Positions 16,036-23,259 of a stretch of DNA of 64,000 nucleotides are shown piece after piece. The DNA lies in the NCBI GenBank assembly GCA_013822345.1, contig PNKH01000020.1, forward strand, positions 16,123-80,122, read 5' to 3'. This DNA comes from Isosphaera sp. (GTDB lineage Bacteria > Planctomycetota > Planctomycetia > Gemmatales > Gemmataceae). The number at the start of each line of letters is the position of its first letter. The stretch's first letter is position 1. The position numbers were made by a program, and so were the translations under genes. The notes beneath the pieces were generated by a model. That model was not told the origin of the DNA. It worked only from the letters and a program-made list of their open reading frames with translations, and ran no database searches.

Positions 16036-17730
16036 ATGTCGGACGCCCCGCCCGCCCCGCCGACCGCCGCCCCGCCCGACCTGACCGGCCGGACGCTGGG
16101 CGACTACCACCTGCTCCGCCGGCTCGGGGCCGGCGGGATGGGCCAGGTGTACCTCGCCCGGCAGCTGTCGCTGAAGCGGGACGTGGCGGTCAAGCTCTTG
16201 CGGAACGACCTCGCCGCCGACCCGACCGCCCTGGCCCGGTTCCAGGCCGAGGCCGAGGCGGTCGCCCGGCTGAACCACCCGAACATCGTCCACATCCACC
16301 AGGTCGGGGAGCACGACGGGCTGCGGTACATGGTGCTGGAGTACGTCGACGGGCGGAACCTGCGCGACTACCTCGCCCGCAAGGGGCCGCCCGAGCTGGG
16401 GGTGGCGGTGGCCGTCGCCCGGCAGGTCGCCCTGGCCCTCCAGAAGGCCCACGACCGCGGGATCGTCCACCGGGACGTGAAGCCGGAGAACATCCTGGTC
16501 ACCCGCCGGGCCGAGGTGAAGGTGACCGACTTCGGGCTGAGTCGGTTCTTCGCCCCGACCGACCGGCCGGTCAACCTGACCCAGAGCGGGGTGACCGTCG
16601 GCACCCCGCTGTACATGTCCCCGGAGCAGGTCCAGGGGAAGCCGACGGACCACCGGACGGACCTGTACTCCCTCGGGGTGACGTGCTACCACCTGCTCGC
16701 CGGCGAGCCGCCGTTCACCGGGGCGACGGCGTTCGACGTGGCCCTGAAGCACGTCCAGGAGCACCCCCGGCCGCTCGCCGACCTCCGCCCGGACCTCCCC
16801 CCCGAGCTGTGCGCCCTGGTCCACAAGCTGATGGCCAAGGACCCGGCCGACCGGTACCCGTCGGCCCGGGACGTGATCCGCGACCTGGCGAAGGTGCGGG
16901 ACGGGCTGTCCGCCGCCCCCGGGGCGACGGCCGGGCTCGCCCTGTCCGGGCCGCACCCGAACGGGGTGCCGGCGGACGGGGCCGCGTCGGCGGCGCTGTC
17001 CGGGGCGGTGCCGCCGGGCCGGCCGGCCCGGCGGGGGCGGTGGGCGCTGGCCGCCCTGGCCTGTGCGGCGGCCGCCGCCGGCGGGGTGCTCGGGTACGTG
17101 GTCACCAACCCGGGCCCCGGCCCGGCCCCGGCCGCCGCGGCCGGCCTCCCGGACGTCCGCCCGACGGAGAAGTTCGTCACCGCCCGGGAGCGGGAGCTGC
17201 TGGCCCTGCTCGGGAACCGGGAGAAGACGCCGCCGGAGGAGGTCGTCCGGGCGTCGGTCGAGCTCGGGCTGTTGTACGCCCGGGACCCGCGCCGGCAGGA
17301 CGACGCCGAGTACCGGTTCAAACGGCTGGAGGGGGAGAACTTCGTCCCGCCGTCCGGGCTGAAGAAGGGCGACCCGGAGCTGGTGAAGCTGACCCGGACC
17401 GCCGCCCTGGCCGGGGCGCTGGGGCGGGCGGTGGTGCTGGCCCACAAGGACACCCCGGGCGCGGCCAAGGATTCGAACGACGCGGTGATGAAGGCGATGG
17501 CCGACGCGGCCGCCCGGGTGCCGGCCGACAAGCTCCCGAAGGCGGACAAGCTGGACAAGTACGAGCGGGGATACCCGGTGGTGGCCGGGCTGTTGCTGAG
17601 GTACCCGGACCTGGCGCAGGCGGTGGCCGAGGGCCTGAACCGGAACGCCCTGACCCTCGGGGTCGCCACCCTCCCGGCCCCGCAGCTGGAGCTGCTCCGC
17701 TCCCCGCCGAAGGCCGGCAAGCGGGAGTGA
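16036..17730 (+). CDS. Membrane-anchored Ser/Thr protein kinase
   Basis: A 564-residue kinase of the bacterial Hanks (PknB) type. The kinase domain covers residues about 22-290: glycine loop LGAGGMGQVYLAR, catalytic Lys in VAVKLL near residue 53, HRDVKPENILV near 145, DFGLSRFF near 164 and the activation region GTPLYMSPEQVQG, all intact, so it should be active. A Pro/Ala-rich linker leads to one transmembrane helix near residues 332-355 (WALAALACAAAAAGGVLGYV), and about 200 residues follow on the outside without a recognised fold. It probably senses an envelope signal and phosphorylates cytoplasmic targets. It ends 11 bases from a convergent lipoprotein gene. Confidence 0.93.
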   Translation: MSDAPPAPPTAAPPDLTGRTLGDYHLLRRLGAGGMGQVYLARQLSLKRDVAVKLLRNDLAADPTALARFQAEAEAVARLNHPNIVHIHQVGEHDGLRYMVLEYVDGRNLRDYLARKGPPELGVAVAVARQVALALQKAHDRGIVHRDVKPENILVTRRAEVKVTDFGLSRFFAPTDRPVNLTQSGVTVGTPLYMSPEQVQGKPTDHRTDLYSLGVTCYHLLAGEPPFTGATAFDVALKHVQEHPRPLADLRPDLPPELCALVHKLMAKDPADRYPSARDVIRDLAKVRDGLSAAPGATAGLALSGPHPNGVPADGAASAALSGAVPPGRPARRGRWALAALACAAAAAGGVLGYVVTNPGPGPAPAAAAGLPDVRPTEKFVTARERELLALLGNREKTPPEEVVRASVELGLLYARDPRRQDDAEYRFKRLEGENFVPPSGLKKGDPELVKLTRTAALAGALGRAVVLAHKDTPGAAKDSNDAVMKAMADAAARVPADKLPKADKLDKYERGYPVVAGLLLRYPDLAQAVAEGLNRNALTLGVATLPAPQLELLRSPPKAGKRE

Positions 17731-17741
17731 CACGGGTCCCG

Positions 17742-18179
17742 TCACTCCAGGTTGATGTCGATCGTGTTCGGCCCCGGCTTGACCGGGTACGTCAGCCCGG
17801 ACTTGTGCGGGGTGTCGTACCTCCCGGGGATCGGGAACCACCCCTTGACCTCCGGCCGGGGCGGCGGGGGCGGGGCCCCCTCGCGCTGGATGACCTGGAA
17901 GTCGGAACTCTTCGGGTTGACGCTGCTGACGGCCACCTTCGCCTCGCCCGCCAGCACCCCCTGGACGGAGTAGGTGCCGTCGCTCCCGATGGTGCTCTGC
18001 TTCAGCCCGCCGTCGGGCCCCTCGAACTGCACCGTCCCCCACACCACCGTCTTCCCCTGGTAGGTGACCTTCCCGGTCACGTCGCCCCGGCCCGGCCCGC
18101 ACCCGGCCAGCGCGAGCAGCACGGCCGCGGCCGCCGGTCGGCACGCGGCCCGCACCCGGGCCGAACCTCGTGACCTCAT
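17742..18179 (-). CDS. Small lipoprotein with carboxypeptidase-regulatory-like fold
   Basis: A 145-residue protein; the ATG at 18179 has GGAGGGG upstream and is preferred over the GTG two codons earlier. Residues about 17-28 (AVLLALAGCGPG) end in a lipobox with Cys, so it is probably lipid-anchored. The mature part reads GDVTGKVTYQGKTVVWGTVQ and GTYSVQGVLAGEAKVAV, the beta-sandwich pattern of carboxypeptidase regulatory-like domains, followed by KGWFPIPGRYDTPHKSGLTY, a motif common to planctomycete lipoproteins encoded next to DUF1559 genes. It lies 30 bases downstream of such a gene, in the same direction, so the two are almost certainly one operon. Confidence 0.87.
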   Translation of the reverse strand: MRSRGSARVRAACRPAAAAVLLALAGCGPGRGDVTGKVTYQGKTVVWGTVQFEGPDGGLKQSTIGSDGTYSVQGVLAGEAKVAVSSVNPKSSDFQVIQREGAPPPPPRPEVKGWFPIPGRYDTPHKSGLTYPVKPGPNTIDINLE

Positions 18180-18209
18180 CGACACCCCTCCGGGCGAGCG
18201 GGCGGGCCG

Positions 18210-19175
18210 TCAGTCGACCCGGACGACCTCGCCCCCCGCCCGGGTGGCCAGGGCGGCCTGGGTGGAGGTCGGGGTGTTGTAGCTCAGGAACCGGACCGAC
18301 CCGTCGGCGAACGCCCAGTTCCCGCCGCCGGGGTGCTTGCTCCAGTAGTGGTGGGCGTCGCACCCGTTCGCCGGGTCCCCCGGCCCGAACCACTGGTTCC
18401 CGCTCGGGCACGGCCCCCCGGCCGGGTTCCGGGCCGCCATCCACAGCCGCGAGTTCGGCAACCCCATCGCGCTGTCCAGCTCGTTGTACCCCCAGAACCC
18501 GCTGAACGACCCGCCGGCGGCGGCCAGGTCCGGGTACGACGGCCGCTCCCCCACCATCAGGGTAGTCGACGTCCCGTCGGTGATCGACGGGAGGGTGACC
18601 ACGAAGTCCCACACGGCCGTCGTCCGGGTGCCGTCGGTGAAGTGGCCCCAGTACGCGAACACCCCCTGGACGTTCCGGTTGTGGCTGTCCCGCTGGTCCG
18701 TGTTCGGGGCGTTCACCGCGAGGTAGTTCCCCAGCCCGAACGTCCCGGTCGTCTTCCGCCCGTCGGACGGGCAGACGAGGAGTTTGGCGACGTAGTCGTT
18801 GCCGACCGCGTCGTTCCGGACGTGCGACCCGCTCGGGGCGTTCAGCCCCGGCCCGTAGGTGGTCGGCGGGGCCAGCTCGGTCGCCCGGAACGGCTGCTCG
18901 AAGTACGGGAACAGGAGGGCGAGCCAGTTGCACCGCGGGCTGTTGTTGATGTGGGTGTTCTCGGGCGGGAACTTCCCGAACGTGTCGTGGTAGTTGTGCA
19001 GGGCGACCCCGAGCTGCTTCAGGTTGTTCTGGCAGGTGCCGCGGGCGGCGGCCTCCCGCACCTTCTGCACCGCCGGCAGCAGCAGCCCGACCAGCACCGC
19101 GATGATGGCGATGACGACCAGCAGCTCGATCAGGGTGAAGGCCCTCGCCGGCCTCCGACGACACGGCCGCGGCAT
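18210..19175 (-). CDS. DUF1559 pseudopilin-like protein
   Basis: A 321-residue protein with the type IV pilin/type II secretion N-terminus: residues 11-35 read [20 protein letters not shown], with the cleavage and methylation site before Phe and Glu at +5 of the mature protein. [20 protein letters not shown] and the ending [13 protein letters not shown] are hallmarks of the DUF1559 (H-X9-DG) family, which is hugely expanded in planctomycetes. Members are thought to be surface or pseudopilus components. It is divergent from a GntR/LacI-type regulator with about 196 bases between the two starts, and is followed by a lipoprotein gene. Confidence 0.95.
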   Translation of the reverse strand: MPRPCRRRPARAFTLIELLVVIAIIAVLVGLLLPAVQKVREAAARGTCQNNLKQLGVALHNYHDTFGKFPPENTHINNSPRCNWLALLFPYFEQPFRATELAPPTTYGPGLNAPSGSHVRNDAVGNDYVAKLLVCPSDGRKTTGTFGLGNYLAVNAPNTDQRDSHNRNVQGVFAYWGHFTDGTRTTAVWDFVVTLPSITDGTSTTLMVGERPSYPDLAAAGGSFSGFWGYNELDSAMGLPNSRLWMAARNPAGGPCPSGNQWFGPGDPANGCDAHHYWSKHPGGGNWAFADGSVRFLSYNTPTSTQAALATRAGGEVVRVD

Positions 19176-19308
19176 GACGGCGCCTCCGAAAGGGACGGAC
19201 CGGGGATGACGGCGACCCGCCCGGGCCGGGGCGGTCGGGGAGCGGTCCGGGCCGGCGGGGGAGGTGACCGGCCGGAGTCACCCTAGCCGGGCGGCGGCCG
19301 GGGTGCTA

Positions 19309-19347
19309 GGCGTATCGCCATTACACCACCGGGTTGTCAATGTGTCA
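19309..19347. promoter_or_regulatory. Candidate operator between DUF1559 gene and regulator
   Basis: The intergenic stretch holds an inverted repeat GGCG-TAT-CGCC (19309-19319) and a direct repeat TGTCA (19335-19339 and 19343-19347) in a slightly AT-richer patch. It lies 25-63 bases before the regulator start. A binding site for the adjacent GntR/LacI-type regulator is plausible but unproven. Confidence 0.3.
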
Positions 19348-19371
19348 TTCGCCCCGCCCCGGAGGCCCCGA

Positions 19372-20460
19372 GTGGACGACACCCCGCCCCTCGACCGCCC
19401 GCCGAGCCTGGTCGTCCAGGTCGAGCGGCTCCTCCGCCGGCAGGTCGCCGAGGGCCGGTTCCCCGGCGGCCGGCTCCCGACCGTGGTCGAGCTGGCCGAG
19501 CGGCTCGGGGTCAGCCGGGAGACGGTCCGGCTCGCCCAGGGGGTGCTCCAGCGGGACGGGCTGTTGGTCAAGACCCGCCGCCGCGGGACGTTCGTCCGGG
19601 CGGCCGCCCCGCCCCCGGCCGACCCGGCCCCCCGGGCGGTCGGGTACGTCCAGGCCGGGTACGCCGCCCGGGACGGGGAGGAGGGCGTCCTCGGGGTGGT
19701 CGACGGGCTGATGCTCCAGGGGGCGGTCGAGGAGGCCGGGCGGGCCGGGCTCGGGGTGCTCGTCCGCCACGTCCTGAACACCGAGGCCGGGCGGCTCCTC
19801 CCGCAGTTGGCCGGCTCGCCCCTGTGCGGGGTGGTGTTCGCCTCGTTCGGCGAGGAGAAGGTGCTCCGCCGGGCGGCCGGGCTCGGGCTGCCGATTGTCC
19901 TGCTCGACCACTCCGACCCGCGGGCCGGGGTGCCGTCCGTCCGGGACGACTCGTTCGCCGGGACCCGGGCGGCGGTCGCCCACCTGCTCGGCCTCGGGCA
20001 CCGGCGGGTGGCGTTCGTGAACTGGGCCCGGACCGAACTGAACCCGTGGCGGGCCCGGGGCTACCGGCAGGCGTTCCGGGACGCCGGGGTGGCGCGCCGG
20101 CGGGCGTGGGAGTTGGCCGCCGAGGTCACCCCGGCCGGCGCCCGCCGGGCCGTCCGGGAGGTGCTCGCCCTCAACCCCCGGCCGACCGCGGTCTACTGTT
20201 TCAACAACACCCTGGCCGCGCTGGTGGTGGCCGCCCTGTGGGACGCCGGGGTGCGGGTGCCGGCGGACGTGAGCGTGGTCGGCGGCGGCGGGGCGGCGGT
20301 CCCCGGGCTGGCCTGCCACCAGGCCGACTGGCAGGAGCTGGGGCGGGCGGCCGTCCGGCTGCTGTTGCGGTCCGCGGCCGGGCCGCCGCCACAGGTTCTC
20401 GGCCCGCACACCTTCCACACGGGGGAGACGGCCGCCCCGCCGTCCGAGCCGGAAACGTGA
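19372..20460 (+). CDS. GntR-type HTH regulator with LacI-type sensor domain
   Basis: A 362-residue regulator; the GTG at 19372 follows GGAGG and opens the conserved part, although the frame is open to 19264. Residues about 10-80 are a GntR winged helix (LLRRQVAEGRFPGGRLPTVV, AERLGVSRETVRLAQGVLQR, LVKTRRRGTFVR). The rest is a periplasmic-binding-protein-like sensor of the LacI/GalR kind (AVAHLLGLGHRRVAFVNWAR, RGYRQAFRDAGV, AVYCFNNTLAALVVAALWDA, GVRVPADVSVVG), the AraR-like arrangement that senses sugars. It is divergent from the DUF1559 gene and probably controls it and itself. Its last codons and stop lie inside a hairpin element. Confidence 0.88.
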   Translation: MDDTPPLDRPPSLVVQVERLLRRQVAEGRFPGGRLPTVVELAERLGVSRETVRLAQGVLQRDGLLVKTRRRGTFVRAAAPPPADPAPRAVGYVQAGYAARDGEEGVLGVVDGLMLQGAVEEAGRAGLGVLVRHVLNTEAGRLLPQLAGSPLCGVVFASFGEEKVLRRAAGLGLPIVLLDHSDPRAGVPSVRDDSFAGTRAAVAHLLGLGHRRVAFVNWARTELNPWRARGYRQAFRDAGVARRRAWELAAEVTPAGARRAVREVLALNPRPTAVYCFNNTLAALVVAALWDAGVRVPADVSVVGGGGAAVPGLACHQADWQELGRAAVRLLLRSAAGPPPQVLGPHTFHTGETAAPPSEPET

Positions 20461-20503
20461 GTGACGGACCCCGGCCCCCCGTCGCTCACGCGTCCGGCTC
20501 GGA
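20443..20503. repeat. Hairpin element overlapping regulator 3' end
   Basis: Arms 20443-20467 and 20479-20503 (25 bp, three mismatches). The right arm is identical to the right arm of the hairpin at 10776-10800. The left arm encodes the last residues SEPET and supplies the TGA stop of the regulator. The hairpin also separates the regulator from a convergent gene and may act as a terminator for both. Confidence 0.88.
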
Positions 20504-20511
20504 CGGCCCGC

Positions 20512-21627
20512 CTACGCCTTGTCGAGGTGCGACTGGAACGGCTCGTCGCAGGCGTCGGCGACCTTCCGGGCGGCCATCAGCCCGGCGAACACGCACCCGC
20601 TCAGGACCGCGTACGTCCCCATCCGGATGGTGGTGAACATCACCTTGGCGAACGTCCCCGACCCGGCGTGCGTCTCGACCACGACGACGGCGAACACCAG
20701 CACCCCGAGGGCCAGGAACCCGGGCCCGATCGTCGAGATCCCGGCCGCCCGGGTGCACTCGTGGCTCAGATCCTCGTCCCCGGTCGCCCGGGCCAGGCAC
20801 GACAGGAGCATCAGCAGCAGCATCGTCCGCACCAGCTCCGCCAGCCCGACCGCGATCGACAGCCCCATCTCCCCCTTCGGCACCAGCTCCTGGTCCCGGT
20901 ACACCGCCAGGGTGAGGTAGAAGGTGACGGCGTCCAGCCGGGTCGGGACGAGGCCCCACACGGCGGCCGGGCCGTTCGCCTCCGCCTCCCGCCCGGGGTT
21001 GTAGTCCGTCCCCTTCGCCACCGCCGCCCCGAGCAGGACGAGGTGGAGCCCGACGGCGACGGCGGCGGCGATCCCGTACCCCCAGTGGCCCGGGCTCGGC
21101 GGGCCGGACAGGCACAGCCCGACCCCGACCGCCCCCAGCACCCACCCGACCGCCCCGACCGCCCCGGCCCCGACGATGAACGCCGGGCTCGGGTCGCTGA
21201 CCGCCGACTGGAACCAGAACGCGATGATCAGCATCATCGACAGGGTGAACAGGACGAGCGACCCCCAGACCAGCTTGCACCCGACCGCCGCCCGGCCGAA
21301 CGCCGCCCGCAGGGCCGCCCGCTCGGCCGCCGAGAGCCCGTCGTCCTCGTCGGCCCGCCGCCGCTTCCGCGGCTTCTCGGCCGGGTCGATCGGGTCGAAG
21401 TCGCGGTTCTCCGGGGTCGCCGCCGGGGCCTTGGTGGGGGCGGGCTTCTTCCGCGGCGGGGCGGGCCGGCGGGCCGGCTTCCGCACCGGCTCCGGCGGCT
21501 CCTCCACCTCCTCCGCCTCCGGCGGGTCCGGGGCGAACACCTCCCGGCACGCCGGGCAGCGGACCAGGTCGGTGGTCCCGTCGGGCACCTCGAGTCCGGT
21601 CCGGCAGGTCGGGCAGGTGAGCCGCAC
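20512..21627 (-). CDS. Zinc-ribbon membrane protein, paralogue 1
   Basis: A 371-residue protein. The N-terminus is an MJ0042-type zinc ribbon (LTCPTCRTGLEVPDGTTDLVRCPACREVF) with two CxxC pairs. A Pro/Glu/Lys/Arg-rich linker follows to about residue 100, then six hydrophobic segments, for example VWGSLVLFTLSMMLIIAFWF and GLAELVRTMLLLMLLSCLA. It is a likely inner-membrane protein with a cytoplasmic zinc ribbon. It starts 18 bases after the stop of a similar gene (21646-22929), so the two are an operon and probably an old duplication. Planctomycete genomes hold many such proteins; function unknown. Confidence 0.85.
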   Translation of the reverse strand: MRLTCPTCRTGLEVPDGTTDLVRCPACREVFAPDPPEAEEVEEPPEPVRKPARRPAPPRKKPAPTKAPAATPENRDFDPIDPAEKPRKRRRADEDDGLSAAERAALRAAFGRAAVGCKLVWGSLVLFTLSMMLIIAFWFQSAVSDPSPAFIVGAGAVGAVGWVLGAVGVGLCLSGPPSPGHWGYGIAAAVAVGLHLVLLGAAVAKGTDYNPGREAEANGPAAVWGLVPTRLDAVTFYLTLAVYRDQELVPKGEMGLSIAVGLAELVRTMLLLMLLSCLARATGDEDLSHECTRAAGISTIGPGFLALGVLVFAVVVVETHAGSGTFAKVMFTTIRMGTYAVLSGCVFAGLMAARKVADACDEPFQSHLDKA

Positions 21628-21645
21628 GGGCGGCCTCCGAGTGGG

Positions 21646-22929
21646 TTACCCGCGGCGGGCCTTCCGGGCCAGCCGGGCCAGGCTGTCCTTGGCCGACATG
21701 GCGGCGAACACGGCCGGCAGGTTCATCAGGGCGTACCCGACGCACACCGCGGTCGCGGCCAGCCCGACGAGGTACTGGGCGGACGAGCCCATCTTCGCCT
21801 CGCTGACCAGGACGATGACGAGCAGGAAGAGGAGGGCGGCGGCGCCGCAGACGACCGCGGTGATCAGCACCCCGGTCCCGGCCTTCTGGGCCGCGTCGTG
21901 GTCCTTGGCCGCGGCCGCCGCCCCCTTCACCGCCACGTTCAGCATGATGCACCGGGCCACCTCGACGAGCCCGGCCAGGGCGAACAGGAACCCCTCCCCG
22001 CCGAGGCTCGCCCCCTTCGGCAGGTAGATCAGGGCCGGCAGGATCAGGTCGGTGATGACCAGGCTGTTCCCGAGGACGATCCAGTCGAACGGCAGGAGCC
22101 CGAGCCCGCCCCGCCCGCCCAGCCCGTCGGACACCTTGCTGTAGCAGATGACGACCACGATCAGGTGGACGGCGGCGACGCTCACCGCCCCGATCGCCAC
22201 CCCCTTCGCCCGGGCCGGCCCGGCGATGAGGAAGCTCAGCCCGACCAGGGCCAGGACCATGCTCCCGGCCCCGGTCAGCCCGGACACCGCGAACAGCCCA
22301 TCCGGCAGCTTCGAGAACATCCCGATCAGGCTGAGCACGGCGAGCAGGCTGAACGACCCGACGTACAGCCACTGCCCGATCGTCAGCAGCAGCATCCCGG
22401 TCGAGGCCGGGCCGTACCCCCCGCCGCCCTTCGCCGGCCGGCGGTCGTAGTCGTCGTCGTAGTCGTCCTCGTCGTCCCGCCGCCGGCCCCGGCCCCGCCG
22501 CGGCCGGCCGTCGTAGTCGTCCTCGTCGTCGTCCCGGCGGCCCCGGCCCCGCGACCGCGGGCGGTCGTCCTCGTCCTCCTCGTCGTCCCGCCGCCGCTTC
22601 CGCGGGCGGTCCCGGTCGTCGTCCTCCTCGTCCTCGTCGCGCCGCTTCTTCTTCCGCGGCGAGTCCTCGTCGAACTCGAACTCGGCCTTGCTCGGCGGTG
22701 GGGGCGGGGGCGGGGGCGGCGCGGCGGCCGACCTGGCCGTGGCGGCGGACTTCGGGGCGGCCCGGGGCGGGGGAGGTGGGGGGGCCGGCTCGTCGTCCAC
22801 CACCTCGAACGCCGGAGCGGCGGGGACGGCCGGGAACACGGCTTGGCACTTCGGGCACCGGACGTTCCCCTTCGACCCGTCCGGGACGCGGAGCTTCGTC
22901 GGGCACTTCGGGCAGGCGACGACGGGCAC
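21646..22929 (-). CDS. Zinc-ribbon membrane protein, paralogue 2, with Asp/Arg-rich linker
   Basis: A 427-residue protein; the GTG at 22929 is chosen because the conserved zinc ribbon starts two codons later (VACPKCPTKLRVPDGSKGNV, then RCPKCQAVF). A proline run and a highly charged, low-complexity stretch of alternating Asp/Glu and Arg/Lys blocks (residues about 75-165; EDEEDDDRDRPRKRRRDDEE) lead to about seven hydrophobic segments (GQWLYVGSFSLLAVLSL onward). It shares layout and position with the following gene. The charged linker may be disordered and bind nucleic acid or another protein; this is only an inference from composition. Expression probably starts upstream near the repeat at 23008-23180. 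Confidence 0.83.
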   Translation of the reverse strand: MPVVACPKCPTKLRVPDGSKGNVRCPKCQAVFPAVPAAPAFEVVDDEPAPPPPPPRAAPKSAATARSAAAPPPPPPPPPSKAEFEFDEDSPRKKKRRDEDEEDDDRDRPRKRRRDDEEDEDDRPRSRGRGRRDDDEDDYDGRPRRGRGRRRDDEDDYDDDYDRRPAKGGGGYGPASTGMLLLTIGQWLYVGSFSLLAVLSLIGMFSKLPDGLFAVSGLTGAGSMVLALVGLSFLIAGPARAKGVAIGAVSVAAVHLIVVVICYSKVSDGLGGRGGLGLLPFDWIVLGNSLVITDLILPALIYLPKGASLGGEGFLFALAGLVEVARCIMLNVAVKGAAAAAKDHDAAQKAGTGVLITAVVCGAAALLFLLVIVLVSEAKMGSSAQYLVGLAATAVCVGYALMNLPAVFAAMSAKDSLARLARKARRG

Positions 22930-23007
22930 GGGAGGGACCTCGGGGGGTGAACGAGGGCGGGTCGGAACCGCGTGTCTTCGGGCCGCGGGTGGATCCGTGT
23001 CGCGGAA

Positions 23008-23180
23008 CCCCTCACCCGGCCCCGCGCTTCGCGGGGCCGACCTCTCCCCGCTGGGGAGAGGTGGGGGCCGCGGGGTTCCTCGGCAGCTTCCCGAGTCGGC
23101 CTTCGGAGGGGCCGCACCGCCCCCACCTCTCCCCGCTGGGGAGAGGTCGCCGCCGGCGCCTCGCCGGCGGCGGGTGAGGG
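23008..23180. repeat. ~180-bp CTCTCCCC-type palindromic element, copy 1
   Basis: Outer arms CCCTCACCC / GGGTGAGGG enclose GC-rich side hairpins and two CTCTCCCCGCTGGGGAGAG stem-loops. The layout matches 29443-29621 and 31706-31877; a partial copy lies at 29702-29765. Elements of this kind occur in many high-GC bacteria. It lies upstream of the zinc-ribbon pair. Confidence 0.9.
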
Positions 23181-23259
23181 GCGCCACCTGCCGAGCCGAC
23201 CCGGGTGGCACCCCACCCCGCGGCACGAGCAAGGACGCTTGTGCGACGGGACCGCGGGG

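Noticed and set aside
22440..22700. GTCGTC/CTCGTC-rich low-complexity DNA as a possible CRISPR or microsatellite array
   Set aside because: It is the coding sequence of the Asp/Arg-rich linker; there are no regular repeats and spacers.
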